A DNA stretch of 64,000 bases. It comes from Neelides folsomi. Taxonomy: Eukaryota; Arthropoda; Collembola; Neelipleona; Neelidae. The translations under genes and the position numbers were made by a program. The stretch is from positions 124,001 to 188,000 of the forward strand of contig JAQGBZ010000067.1 in the NCBI GenBank assembly GCA_034687125.1. Reading direction: 5' to 3'. The notes under the pieces are model-generated. The model saw only the letters and a list, made by a program, of their open reading frames with translations, ran no database searches and was not told the DNA's origin. This document shows, piece after piece, positions 12,837 through 27,500 of this stretch; the stretch's first letter is position 1, and each line of letters starts with the position of its first letter.

Positions 12837-13963
12837 AGATTTTTAATTGTGATTTATAGTTTGTGATTTTTGATGTTAAGCAATGATTGGATTCAGATAT
12901 ATATTTTTGTAAGTTGTCTATTTATTAATTAGCGTAAATGAACCGGGCGATACTATTTTACGAATTTACAGATTTAATATAGATTGGAATGATTTTTTGC
13001 AGTCTTTTGAAAGAGCAATTTGGTACGTATTGCAATGATTTATCTTGAAATGTTTATAATTTAAGCTAAACTTGGATAACCCGTCAAATTATTCAGATTG
13101 TTGAAAATACAAAATGTTCACAATAATATGTAGTGAAAATAATTTAATGCTTATAATTACAATATATGGTATATGAATATTATTTATAGGTAGGTATAAT
13201 ATATTATTTTCACTAAAATTTAATATTCTCTCACAAAAATATAAGTATCAGAACGTATAGAACAGATACCACCATATTACTAAATTACTAAATAAATTAC
13301 AATCAAACATATAGGCATTACAGAGATATTGAAAGAGTTTCAGTTGGCGTCATTAAATAAATTAGGACACTTTTCATAAGCATTAAAAGTCAATTTACAA
13401 TAAAAAGCCACCATTAAAATAAAATATTGCAATTTATCTATTTAGGAAATAAGTCGTGAACATATTGTTGTAATTTTTAAGTGTTATACAAATATTCATT
13501 TAGTTTTAAAATGTACTTAAAATCATCACCATTTTTATTGGTTCAATACTTTAAATGTACCTATTAATTCATAATTTATGATAAATACTACTTATGATTG
13601 AATTTCCATGTTTAAGGATTGTCAATATCAGTAAGTACTCTTGATCGTCAAACGCTATTGTTAAAAACAGTACATAAAGGTGTTTAAACCTCCCACTACT
13701 CATATTGTTATTAAAACTCGAAAATTATAAAGTTCCAAGTACAATGTGAAATGTAATAAATTAATTAATAATACAAAGATAAAAGTACTTTTAAGCTAAT
13801 CAGCTGAGGAATGCATTATAAGCTGGCTAGGTGTAATAGTTAAAATATTATAAATATATTACTTGTACTATTCGACCCATTCAATTCAGTGATATTTATA
13901 ATGACTCAAATCTACTGTATTTGATCAAAGTAAAAAAATGTGCTGGTAGTATTTTTCTAATCA
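12837..13963. other. Intergenic spacer between converging RECQ5 and SLC44 genes
   Basis: About 1.1 kb of AT-rich DNA containing both 3' ends. I see no gene-like frame, repeat or structure. Confidence 0.6.
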
Positions 13964-16900
13964 TTATGGCATTTTCGATTCTGTGGTGTTCATTGGAATA
14001 ATCTCATCGAGATCTCCGCCCACCATGTCGGCATTTTTTACTTTCTTCTTTGGGGCCACCGAGTTTTCTCGTCTTCCTGGAGCGATCGCATCAACGGCGT
14101 CTTCAGTCAGGAATTTATAAAGGGTCATCGGGGCGTAAATCTTTGACCCGTCTGTCTCAGCATTCATGTTGAAATCTTCACAAAAGCAAAGGAACAACGT
14201 ATCCACAGTCATCTAAAATTCCACAATTCAATTTTAATCCCATAAATTAGAATTTAATTAATAACAATAACAGTTTAATTAATAATTGAATTTTTTAAAT
14301 AAAGATTAACCTCAAAAACTGAAATGACACAATGTGCGACGAAATAGGCAAAGAGAACAACGAGGAAGACGGGAATGGCATAAAAATATAAGCGATCATC
14401 GGATTTGAAGACGAAGAGCGCAATTAAACCGGTCAAAGCTGCTGTGATACATTTGGCGAGAAAAAGAACAAAGTCTCCAATGCTGTTGATTAATGAGATC
14501 TGAAGACCGTTAGCAGCCAATGCTCCAAATGCCTAATAATTCATTTTAATTAATTTACAAAGTAAGCTTTCAAACAATATTAATATTTATTTTCAACAAA
14601 GAAACTTACAAGTCGAGACGCATTGCAAAAATTAACCCCTTGGATTGCAATCACTGTATAGGCGTTATGATGAATATATTGAAGTGTTCCTTCCAAACAT
14701 CTTAGACAACATATACAACATTTCATGCAGAACTCCATTGCTTTATTATCTTCCCATTTTCTCAATCTGGTAAAAAGGGAAAATATATTTATTTTTTAAT
14801 TCTTAAAGTATTTTTTGAAAGCTAATTTTTAATATACAAGATAATTAGTACTACCGGTATTTTAAAAATTAATTGTTAAATTGTGTTAAATTTTTCTTAC
14901 ACTCTTTGCATGAATGTTAATATAAGACGAGGAACTTTGACTATTGTGATAATCAATGATCCAAGTGCCATTGATCCCATGTGATACTTTACAAGTCGCC
15001 AACATGATTCAAACACAACGCATTTCAATGCAGATCGTTTCCTGAAATTTATTATGTATTTATTAAGAGGATGAATTAATTACAAGTAGTAAAATTATGT
15101 TATACATTTTAGAAACTATTGCATTCATAATTAAATTTAAGCGAAAATTAATTTAAATGTTACTACCAACCTTGAAAAGTACCATGTAGAAACCGAAGTT
15201 GCAATTACCATCTGCTGACATGCTAAAATGAATTCGGAGCACCAAACTAAGCCAATGACGTAAACGAACCAAAAATATTTTATCCATGCTCCTTCCTTGT
15301 ATTCAATTAGTGTCATTCCTAAATAATAAATAATTACTCAATTAAATATTCATATACTTTAATTTATCAATCTTTATTATGCATGATTTTAAACCGCAGT
15401 GTTTACCAACCAGGTTTTGGTGCAATTTCAAGCGTTCCATTTCCCCCGGGATCATCACCGGCAATTTCCTTATTTTCGAACAAATTCCTTGATGTCGGAA
15501 TATCTGGAAAATCGTTATTTTCAATTAAATTAAATAATAAACAAAATAAATACACGATAATGAAAAATAAATATATTAATTAAAACTCATTATTATATAT
15601 TTTGAACTTACCCGCAGTTGCCAAACAAAGAACGACGAGGAGCCAAAAGAGGAAGAAAACTGTTAGAGCAATGTAAGTGATGAAAGGCTGAATTAAAAGA
15701 CATGGCATTTCCCATAAAGCTTTTCCAGCTTCGCGAAACAATTGAACAATAATTGCAACTCGACCTCTCAAGTAAATGGCAATTATTACAAGCACAACCT
15801 AAAAAAATAATTCCAGATAAAATAAGAATATAAACATATACAAGTATTGTTTCAATATTTGGCTAGAGCTAATATTAAATAAATAAGTTTATTTTACAGA
15901 AATGATTGTAGAGATGATACTGTATGTGAGAAAAGCTCTTTCGTTCTTTACGGCTTCTTCCAAAAGTCGATCTTCTGGTGTTTCATCTAACACCGTCTTC
16001 AGTTCATTGTAAGTAAGCCATAAAAATACAGTCAGACCAATTGAAAGAAGACATGATAAAATAAGGATGACATAAGAAAATATGGCTGTCATCCAATGCA
16101 TCATCAAAACAAGTAAAAATGAAATAACTAAAATGATAAAAATAATAAAGAAAATTAAAGTCTTTGCGTTTCAATTAAAGAATAACAGTAAATAAAGTAA
16201 ATAAAAATATTAATTAAATCCAATTAAAGGTTTTAATGTTTTTCAGATTTTACCAAAAGAAACTGCTGTTAGTCCAAGCACAATTTTCCAAGTCATAGCA
16301 AGATCCCCAAGAATTTGCTTAAAAATGTTCAAATTATTTAAATGTTGGAAAATACTAAATGCAGGAGTGAATCGTGGATTAACATCCGACAATGGATTTG
16401 GTATGCAGCGCTTCATAATTGGAAGACTAGGGGAAAATATTTAAAATATTAGATTCGAAAGTATTAATATTATTAGTTTTAATATAAAATAATTTGAATA
16501 ATCCAACCTAGGGTAAATAGGAAGTTTTGGACACAATTCATTGTAAATATCACTGTTTACAAGTGATTTTTGGTCGAGTTTGGAATCTGAAGTGAAATTG
16601 AAATCGTACCTGAATGAAAGGATTAATCGAGAATTTTTACTTAACATTTTATTTTTAATTCATTAACTTAAAAAATGAACCTACCGACAAAAATGCCTTG
16701 AAGTATTTGTAAAATACTCTTGCATATCTTCGAAAGATTTAAGCTCAACATCTGGACATTGACTAACACAGATTTTTGCTGAATGTTCCAAATCTTGTAA
16801 GTTAAAAAAGAACACATACCTAAATTGAAACAAAAATTAAAGCGTTTAATATTTTTTAAATTTATTTTAATTTTCAAATATAAAATTAATTTTATTTAGT

Positions 16901-17292
16901 TTCGGATAGATTCCCTACGGTTTATCAGTCAAATCTAATCCAGAATTCAATAATTGGTCAAGTTGCTCATTTGCAGATCCACATATATTTCCGAAGGTGT
17001 CCATTCCATTCATCAAACGAAGAGGATTCCCATATACAAAAGCAAATGCCGAAATGAGGATCTAAATCATTCGTAATACTATTTTTAGCCCATTATAAAA
17101 ATTTTCCTTAAATGATAATCGGATGTAAGCTAGACTAACCATTACACAACAGAAGATAATGTACAAAATAAGGAATGGAACATCTGTGCATCCTCGAGGT
17201 TTGTCCGGCTCAATTGCGTCATTTCCGTTTTCATTGTCATCGGATCCTTTAAAGCAGCAACATAAGCTCGAATTTGCCTTCCGGTCCGACAT
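13964..17292 (-). CDS. Choline transporter-like protein (SLC44/CTL family)
   Basis: Thirteen exons, highest first: 17292-17140, 17061-16919, 16819-16685, 16609-16508, 16426-16254, 16127-15898, 15798-15612, 15503-15411, 15318-15171, 15041-14901, 14766-14610, 14532-14311, 14212-13964. Phases agree throughout, giving 710 aa, nearer to CTL2/4/5 than to the shorter CTL1. A cytosolic N-terminus precedes RGCTDVPFLILYIIFCCVM, the family start of helix 1. Next come FVYGNPLRLMNG, a large Cys-containing extracellular loop, and about nine more hydrophobic helices including the signatures ATSVSTWYFSR, LVKYHMGSMALGSLIITIV and NAYTVIAIQGVNFCNASR. Members are multipass plasma- or organelle-membrane proteins linked to choline or related cation transport; the substrate here is inferred from the family. 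The donor after exon 8 was set at CCTG|GTTGGT because it alone keeps the frame. It is head-to-head with dprA. Confidence 0.92.
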
Positions 17293-18566
17293 TTCAGGTT
17301 TTGATTTTCATAAAATTTCCAATTCTGCTCAATATCGTTATTTAATCGCTACAAGCCTAAGGGTAAAAACTAAAAAACGTAACAAAAATGAACCGATTAT
17401 TTTACAAAATAATAAAGTTTTTATATTGCCGATATCATTCTTCCCCAAAAAGATAGGATTAAAAGTATAATTTTTAAATAAAGCTTTTAATTTACCAATA
17501 AATAAAGTTCAGGTTCGGTATTATTTACGTAGATAAGCTGTTATATATTTTTTAAACTCCATTATTATTAAAGTCCAATAATGATAAATGGGTTAAGTGT
17601 ATAATTAACTTGTTGTTTCTATTTAGTTAAAGTAAATAAACTCAAGAAGCTATATTTAAATGGCACAAAATGACAAATTAGTGTAAATGACACTGGCTTG
17701 TGGAATTTTTTGAAGGAATGCAGACGTGGAACGAACAATAGTATAAATGAACATAGGAGGATTATCAATTCGGCTAATGGGCTTGAGTGAAGGTGATCGT
17801 AGTTGAAATATACAAACTAACAAATAAATGACCTCATTGCTTGCAATAAAATTGAGGTGTAAATTCACATTCTCTCTCAATTCCACCTCCTTTTTTATCT
17901 ATTTACCTTTCCAAAGTTTAGCAGATGGACACCTACAAGTTGGCTTAAAGTCTCAATTTCCCTTTACAACTCATCTCATCTCCCTTATATGCATTCTGCA
18001 TTCACGATCATTTTGATCTTGTACATGATATGTAATAAGTAGGTGTATAAAGTAAAATCTCTCTCTTTATAGCTTTCTTGTTTCTTTTTTCAGGATCGCG
18101 TGCTGTTCCAATTACTGGTAGTTTTAATCCATGAAAGATCTTTCAATTCATCCGCTCTGGTTACGAATTTAACTGACGCAATCTTCATATTTCCTGAACG
18201 GTATTTAATTATTTAATCATTGCATATAAAGTCCATTCCTAATTAAATTGTTTAATTTTTTAATATTAAATTACTCAGTAATAAATCAATGATTAAATTG
18301 ATGAATTAATTCTTAAAAACCTCCAATGTGTTTTGTTCGTGTGAAAAGTGAAAATAGGGAAGCGACGATCTATTTGTGCGCAGGTTGGTGGGTCTTTCAG
18401 CTCGTGGAGTTGGTCTGATATTTCCACTCTCGAATGGGAGTCAGAGGCACACCGGCGAGCTCATTCCGACCAAGCTTTGGGTAAATAATACAAATAGTTC
18501 ATGTTTTCTAAATAACTAATATTATTAATCATATTAAATAATCATTTTAGGAAGGAATTTGGAAAG
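17293..18566. promoter_or_regulatory. Head-to-head spacer of SLC44 and dprA, with probable noncoding 5' exons of dprA
   Basis: Both 5' ends lie in this 1.3-kb spacer. Possible noncoding dprA exons are 18095-18117 (after a polypyrimidine tract and CAG, before GTAGTT) and 18385-18480 (after GCGCAG, before GTAAAT); the coding exon has an acceptor at 18549-18550 just upstream of its ATG. These UTR exons are guesses from splice-like signals only. Confidence 0.35.
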
Positions 18567-21500
18567 ATGTGCTTCATTCGGTGCAAGATCCATTGTTTCC
18601 TCACCATTCCAACTCTCATCCTCTTTATTGCTTCCAATCCTGGTGAGTTAAGTCTTATATCTCATCTCCCTCCCATTTTGAAAGTAAGACATAAATGAAC
18701 CGGGCTCAATTTACGGCATGGGGAATAATTTAAATTGGTCATTTGCAAAAGTGTGTGTTGGCTTTCTCGGGAGAGATAGGGAGATTGAATGAAAACAAGT
18801 AGAACGTAAATAAATAAAAAAGTGAGTATGGTGGGTCTTAACGAGCCAACTCGGGCTGAATCACTTTTTTATTTCATCCTCAATTCTCGATTGCGAATTT
18901 GGAATTTGTCTCATAGGACCCTCATCAAGACCGAGCGGGTTTTTCTATGGTTCTCTATCTCATGAGCGTTTAATATTAAAAATGGGACGGAGATGATGAC
19001 CGGGGAGGAATGTATGGAATAGGAAGAACAGTCCGACGGCGTCCTTACATTAGGAAAAGTAATGTCGAGTTTTCTGGAATTGAGATTGCGAATTGTGGAT
19101 TTTCCTCTGGTCCTCATGAGTGTGAGCTTTTGGCAAACTTGTCTAATGGGCCTTTTTATTTATTCCATTCGGAAGGGTAATAACCATTTTTATGTTCATC
19201 CGCCGGCCATTAAGGAATTTTATCAAAAGGCTGAGCCGGTCCTATCTTACAATATGCAATCTTCAATCATATGTTTGTTTTATGCCTTCAGTCCTCTTCC
19301 GACTCAGGGAAATTCGAGATTTCATCCTCAACCTCTTTTTATTCTCGAGCAGGCAAATTATGAGAAAACTTTACATTTTTCATTACTTTTTATCCCCACT
19401 TTTCTATCCTGTTAAAAAGCGTAGAACCTCCGTTTACTCATTCCAAAATTTTATTAACACTTTTCCTCATATTTTACATCTTGTAAGGAGGACTGAATAA
19501 ATCATTTAGCTTTTATTTAACTTCTTCTACGGCTACTTAAGACTTGGCTCAAGCGATTCTTAAGAGCTGAATAACAAGATTAATTTATCCATTTAAAAAA
19601 CAACAGAGATTTCAAAATGAATATTTTCTCCTCACATAAACAATTTGCCTTAAATACCTGCAGTGTTATCAGAGTTCCTTCACAATTCCTTCCATTAGCC
19701 ATTAACTAATCGAAAGTTTAATAGAATTGAAGGGAGGAAGAGAAAAAGGTAAAACTGCCGTGAGTTGATGAGCTGTGAAGTAATCTTATTTTCCATCACT
19801 TTGTAAACTTTTTCCTCAAGTAATGGAATGAGTGTATAAATAATTACTTTAACTTTTATCGCGTCTGGAATCTGGGCAGGGAAAGCTCGGGCTCCCATAT
19901 CGAGTATTCTTGGTAAAAGCCGTGGCTGCAAATTAAATTATATTGTGATTGGAATTACGACCGGACTTCCGCGCATTCACGCCTGGAATCCCCCCCATCA
20001 TATTGGAGGTTACATGGGAAATCGGGAGAAGGTGTCTTTAAATGGTGCCATTTAGAAATCGGAGTCTTGAAAGAGGTTTTCCCATTCATCAAAGGGAAAA
20101 GTGTCTGGGAGTAATTTGATGCAGGGGGGTTAATGAATGTGGGTTGATGGTTAGGAGGGATGAGGGAGAGAAACATAACTCTCCCCACTCAACTAATTAG
20201 ATTATCTACTTGAGCCCGTAAATAACGACCTGTTAAAGCCGAGCTCAGAATGTTAAATCCACGGGTTCTCTCAAAGAAAGAAATCCGGCCCTTGTCTTCT
20301 GGGGAATTATCAGGAGAGGAGCTCCACGTCGGCCGACCGAGCCTCTGTCTTTGAAAAAAGAAGATTCGTAATTCGGGGAGAAGTGCTGCTCGGTCCTGTA
20401 GATTTAGCTTCTTCCTAATTCCTCACTTTCAGTCCCATCACGTCTTTCTCTTTCCTTCCTTTATCTCGTTCGAGAGTGAGCCATCGAGGCCTCCATTTAT
20501 TAACTCCTAATGTCCTCCTCCGAAGAGGAACCACTTCCGAATTTCCAATTGATTACGCCACTTAATTTACTCTGTCATATGCAATGGCCCACTATGGACT
20601 AGTAAACAACCAAAGATGTACAGTATTTATTTCGCAGGTCAAACCCAGAGTTTCAAACAGATAAACTCAAAGATTCTCTCTATAACGAAGCAAAACAGTA
20701 ATTTTATACAACACTGATAGTTTTCCTTAATTTCTTTCAAATATATAATTTTCACTGAGTTTGATACTTATACTTACTTATTGTTAGTTTAATAAGTATG
20801 TAATTCAGCATATCGATTAAATACAGAATGATATGTTTTAAAAGTTGATGCTAAAATTAGTTTAAGATGCGTATTATATTGCGTATATATTGCGTCATCA
20901 TGTGCGAACAGCACATGATGACGCAATATTCTTTTCATATAAAGATGACCAACCTTTGCATGAAAGTTAAAGTGGATTATGAAGTTAATACTTTTACTTA
21001 ACACGCTCAGATATGTGGATTACACGTGCATTAATTCTTGTTAGAAAACTTTCCCTTTGGCTTCCCATCTCTCCGATAAATCTTGAATAGACGAAATTCT
21101 TTGAGAACTCAACTTTTTCCTCTGATTAACGGAACTTTGTACATTGAGCTAATAATACTAATAAATACATGTCATTGATTTTTTTATTTAAAGAGACAGG
21201 TATAGAGTAAAGGGCATAAATTCAGAGTCTGAGTCATTCATCACATAAAGGTCTATGGGCTAAAATTGTAATCTCCGCTTGGTCCGGAAGGCGGAAGAAA
21301 GGCTGAGAGAAAAGTCTCGTTGATCAAAGAAAATTAAGACTTTTGTGAAGTTTGAAGTAATCTTTCTTCTTCTTATCCTTATAATTAATGGAGATCCTCC
21401 AGATCGAGTGAATATTGAGAGGAGAGCAAATGTTTGAATTTGGGATTATGGGGCAAACTTCTCTCGTTTCCTCCTCCTATCTTTCTTCTTAGTCTTTCCC

Positions 21501-24500
21501 CGCTTCCACTCAAAGAGAAGGAAGACATTCTCATAAAGACAAACTTAAGCTCTCACTTCCTCTTCGCGCTCTTACAAGCTCCATTTCCTTCATTAATCCT
21601 GGAGCATGAATGATAATAAACTTTTCAGCTCCTCCGCTCAAATCTTCTGTCACTCATCTCCTATTTTCCAATCCTTGAGTTGAGTGAATGACACATCTTC
21701 AAATTTAATCTTCTCCTTTACAGCTCCTACAACACATTACTTGATGTTATCAAGATATGTGTTTCTATTCAAGCTGTTGGTGTATATCCGCCGGTGAAAC
21801 GGAGAAACTTTCCCAAAGGAGGGAACTTAACTTTATAGTCCCAAATTCTATGACAGAGATTTCTGTGATGAACATGAAATTCCTTTTGTGCAACAATTTA
21901 ATTATTTTCTCTCTCTCTTCCTCAGTCTGTAACCGTTTGAGGTTAAGACGCTTCCACTGTCTCATCTGACTATATGAATAACTATGTTGAGAACTTCTTG
22001 AACTATTCTTCAGAACAAAGATGCTTCCGAGTCTTGGAATCTTAACATGACGAATTAAGTAAGAGATGAGGAAATTCTTTGAGAGACTCCTTTTTGCCAG
22101 AAAACAAAAGTTCTTATCTTCTGGCTACTCCAACAATCCTTCAACAAACGTCTGTATGGTTTAGGAACCATCAGAGGAAGTTGTTTTAACCATGATGACA
22201 TATCTTGCTCTTTGACCAACTTTCCAAGAATTAGAACTTTTGTATAATATACCCTACTATATACCATAAATTATATACCTATTATTAGTTTATAAAAGAT
22301 ATTTACTTAAATATATATTAGTATATAATATGAAAGTAAACATAAATACTTTTATATCAGAACATTCGTATTTAATGCTTACTTAGGTATACTTATTGTT
22401 AATATGGGAAAGGATGAAGGAGTGTTATTCTTCATTTTGCTAGAAAAATGAAAGTGAAAGTTAATGCTATTTATTTCATAAAATTTTATTAAGGACATTC
22501 TACCTCAACTTCATGTAACATGTTCCATAAGTGGGTGAGTGGAAATGAAAGAGGCTGGGTGTAAAACAAGAAAAAATTACAGTTCATTGAACACATAAGG
22601 AGTTGGAGGAAATTCAATTAGAGGTTTCAGGCTGTTTCTAAAAGCCAAAAGGTCACTTTCCTTTTTTTCTCCTATGTGGGAAAAAAGAGGGAAGGAGGAG
22701 AAATAATTGAAATTCGTGTAAGTTGCACAATTAGGGAAATGAAATGCGGCGGAGGGGCGGCGTCGACCATCAGGTCCTTGTATTAATAAAGGAGTGGGGA
22801 TTGAGAGTAGTAGGTGAGTCGTCTAACGATGTTGTCTCTCGAGGGAGGAGATATCGGAGAAAAGGTCTATAACGGGTTTTACGGGACTCTTCGGCCCTCT
22901 TGAGCTCCAACTATTGTGATGCGATTGAGGCATTGAACGTTAAGTTGATAAAGGATATGGGGAGTCCGTTAAGGACAAAAGTTTCTTGACTAGGAAAGGA
23001 TAGGCGGAAAGAGTGAGAGAAAGTAAGAGGGGAGTCGTGAGAGGACAATTGGTTTAATTAGAACCTTAGATCCACACTCTCAACTTTCATGACTTTGTTC
23101 AAGTTCTGAACATGGAGTACAATCATCTGCAGCCTCTCAGAATCCGTTAACGCCCATCTGTATTCTGTATATAATATACTAGGGTGGGCGGAGAAGGGTA
23201 GAGATATTTTATGCAGATAGAGTCCGGCGATTAACAACTTTACCGCCTCTCAACGTCTACCCAATTTGGGAAATTAGATTTTATTCTTCCAGAGACTCTT
23301 TCACTCCCCACTCTCAAATTCCTCACTCGCCTCATTTGAGAAGATAAATTAAAAGTGATAATTAAGAAGAAGAGAATTTTCCCTTTCCGCCCTCTTTTAA
23401 ATTTCACTTTCAATTTGTTATTTCTCCTTCTTTGAACTTTTCTTATAAATTCTCATCACGAGGACCGAACTCCCATTGAGCATTAAACCCCTACATTTGG
23501 AAGGAAATTAATTGTGGAAATGGTAAAAATCCCCTTTGCAATTCAAGCAATATTTTATGAAGACTGGGAAGAACACATGATTTAAACATAAGCTTGGGAT
23601 ATGGAGTTCACTGCAAAGATTTGGATTGCATATTTGAATGAAGGATTAAAATAGTTGTAAATTAATAAAATTCATTATCATCATTAGTTTATTTTATGTA
23701 AATGATTAAACAAGTTCCTCATTCTCCCACGAACTCCAATGAGAAGTTAAAACAATGGAAGAGATAATTCCCCACAATTGCTTTTTGTTTTCAGTCGTGT
23801 AAAGGACGATAAATTTGGACCTTGTTCCTTAATTATGCATATGTATTATAGTGGTAGTCCTCGCGGTTTGTATTATGCAATGGCATATATTCACCATTGT
23901 TGTGAAGACCTCATTCCGCCTTCTGTGTATGAGACACGTTGAGAAACGACGTGTACTTGAAAGGGCAAATGGACTCCTGGCATACTAATAAATAAATGAA
24001 GCAGAAATGGGAGGCTCACCCCACTGCTCTGGAATGAATGAGGGATTTAATAGGAGTAGAGAGGAACAAGTAGGAAATTGAAACTAATTAGGGGAAGAGG
24101 GCTAATGTCAATAATGAAGCCATAAAAGCTTTCTAAATGACACGCGGTTTTCGACCGGAGACCTCCGGCTCCCTCCGCTGCCCTTTTCCCCAGAAAATTG
24201 AGAGAACCCCTGACAGGCGGAATGGATTTACATGGCTCAGGGAGCCGCATAAATAATTTTCAAGGAGCTGGAAGCAGAGACTCGGAGAGCTAATGAATAT
24301 AAATTGACGGCTCTTGTTTCTAGGATTATTCCACCATGTTCACGGCCGCCAAGTGCGGGCGGTGGGAGGGGAAAGGAGTTTGGAACAACTAACCCGAGAC
24401 CCCTTCGACAACAACACAGGCCTCAACTTGACGGTCCCGCTCGGAGACAACGCATTCCTGAGGTGCAAAGTCCGGAACCTGGGGGAAAGATCGGTAAGTT

Positions 24501-27500
24501 GGCCATTTATTAAAGATTCCTTTCTGCTACGGTTCATTATCCTCTCCACCACATCACTCACTTTCTTGGGAAATGCGTCTGGGAAGAATGCGAGATTTCT
24601 CTATATTACATTCGTTATAATCCTTCAACTTCAACTTCCCGATATCTTTTCAGTATATCCTCGCACCTACTCACAATGAGTTAATTCTTTTTTCTATTAT
24701 ATTTTCTCCTACTTCTTTTAATGGTCTTCGTGTAATAATAAAAAGGAACTAATGTGCTTCTACTTACCGTGAGTATTATGTTCCTTTTTATCATTGATGT
24801 GCAGATGTAATTTAATGTTACATCAAAGGGTCTGTCATCTGTGCTACTTTTCCCTTCGTTGGCTTTTTTATTTCCGTTCTCTGACGAGACCATTTGATGT
24901 GTTTTTTTCTCTCTCTTCAAACTCCGCTACATTAAAGTGCAAGTTTACATCAATAGTTGATGTTTCGTGAGTTGCGAATTTTTTGCAACCTAATTATTCC
25001 TAATTCAATTTTCATGCGAGTGCTCAAACATTTACCAAACTTATTTTCAATGCTTTCAGCATTCAATTATTACATTCCGATGCCCAATTTAGCCAATTCC
25101 ATTTTTTAAAACTTACATTTTGGTCTAAACTATTATTGTATCATACATAAAAGTATAGGTATATTTTCACGTAAAATAAGGTTTATATCGAAAATTTTGT
25201 TTGGAACATCTGTCGAGATCCTTTCAATTCATTAAAGTTAAATTAAGCTATTAAACAAATTGAATAGGTATAACAACAATTTGCTTGGATTTTATACACC
25301 AATTCCTCTTAAGCTAAATACAAACAGATACTTTCAGCTACATGTGTAGGAGCTTAATGGAAATTAAGGAATTTCCTTCCCGGATTTTCCCTTAAATTGT
25401 TTTGTAAGGGGTTGTATTTAAAGACGAGTTGTAAGTGAAAAATTTCAGAATTTGAAGATTGCTGAAGAGTGTTGGGCAAAGTGGTGTTTGAAAAGGCGGA
25501 TTCCATTTCACGGTGGTTGGTCTTCCTCAGTATTTGTAAATCTCCTTGCATTCTCTCATTACAATGGAGGATTTCAAGATTTTCATCTTGTCCGCACCGA
25601 GAGTGTATTTATTCTCCTCCATCTCCGCCACTGCTATCCAAATGTGGAAAAGGGAATTAAACCCGTGAGTGTGAAATATGTTCCGATACATTTCTGGTTA
25701 CACCAAGGAAGGTTTTTAGGTTCTGCAGGACAACAAAGAAGCGGTTTTTGGTGGTGGTGGTTCAGTCCTTCCATCCAGATATTGGAAATGGAAAGAGGAA
25801 TCCAACTCAACCACTTTCAATTTGTTTGACGAGGATGAGTGAGCTTGGAATGCGTGTTTTATCTCTAATAAAATCACTCTTCCTTCTATCTCAGTCTTCC
25901 TATGTGTATTTCCTCATCCCAACTCTTTCCCGACGACTATTTCCTTATTCCCTTTATCTCCAGTCTCCTTAATTACTTTTTCATTCACTATTTCTCCTCT
26001 CTTTTATGCCTGTTGGATCCTATCCTGATTCTCCCTTTCATTTGCTTTTCACAATTATCGAGAGTAATTGGAATTGTTGTTTTACTGTCCAACACTTTAC
26101 TCTAACAGTTTAATTATTTTATGTGTATTTACAACTTACATACATTCACTGTGACTTTAGAAAGCACTGCAATTATTTGCTCTTTTAATAAGGATTTAAT
26201 TTATTTTTAATTTAATTTTTTATAGTAGGTTAATGAATTAAATGAATTATAAGGAGTACCAATAAATGTTTTGATTTGTTCATTATATTCATGAAATGAA
26301 TAAACATAATAAATATATTGAAATTTTGTAATTTTATTGATTGGATAGCTTTGTGTCACTTCCTATTGAATGTTATTAAATATTGGTAATAAATGATTCA
26401 ATTGTCTTGATTCGATTTGCCATTGTGATGGCATGATATTATAGTACCCCACGTGTTTGTATCCTATAAATGTTAGTCAAGGAAGAGGGGCTGGAATGGT
26501 TGGGTTAGGAATGGTAAGAGAAAAAAAGTTAAGATTAGTTTCTGTTCCAGCTTGTCAAGTGTCCAAGGGTTGACGGGGAAGTTAGCCATGAGAACCATTT
26601 TTCGCCAATGGTAAAAGGATCGTGTGAGAGAAAGAGGAAGCCATGGAGCGTTGATCCATTGAGTGTAGTTGAGATTAGAGGGGAATTGACGTAGAGGAAA
26701 GGACATGGGCAAAGGACAGGGAGACGATCGCCGTTCCCAAAAATCGTTTCCCGAATCCCCCATCCACCTCGGTCTTTTATTTGCGGAGAAAATTGAAAAA
26801 TAGTAGGTGGGTTCCGAGAGTGGGTTGGGGAATTTCCGTGTTTGGGTTGTGAAATCTTATTCGTGTCGAGAGTGACCTAATGGGAAAAGACACAAGGGGA
26901 AATGAGGATGTCGAGGAGAGAGGTATAGGGGGAAATAATTGAAAATCTTCCGGTCTTTCTCGTGGGAGACCCGGAGCAGAAGGCTTCTCCACCGCCTCTA
27001 GAATTATTATTCACGCTTCATTGCCTATCGCCTTTTACAAAGAGAGAGATTGAGTTCGATTCCTTCTCCCTCGCCAATCAAATCGGCTCCAACCGTCTTC
27101 AAGACCCGCGAAGAGAGAAATGGAAAGAGAAAAAACAAACGGAAGCTCTCCACTTTCACTATATCCATCAAGATTTTATTTGTCCTATGTTAGGAAATGG
27201 AATTGGGGCTCTACACCACTCCGGGCAATATACTTCTACTTTATAACCAATTTTTGGGTATATTTGAAAAAAGGAAACGATTCTTAAATTGATAAGATCC
27301 AATGATTTGTCTATTCCATACATATAAACATCCAGGAGTCCTTTTATAACTCATGGACACATGTTGGAAAGATTTATGTTTAAAATCTTACATGTTCGTA
27401 GCCTTCGTAGATTGGACCGATTGAAGTTAAGTTTTAAAGAGATTTTTTTTCTAAGCTTTTTATCCAAATGGCAGAATAAATAGAAATGTTTAAAATGCAT

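Noticed and set aside
18385-18650. A coding reading of the upstream dprA exons in the frame ending ...HPLYCFQSW
   Set aside because: That frame stops at the exon 1 donor; the signal-peptide frame joins the Ig1 exon in phase and matches copy B's layout.
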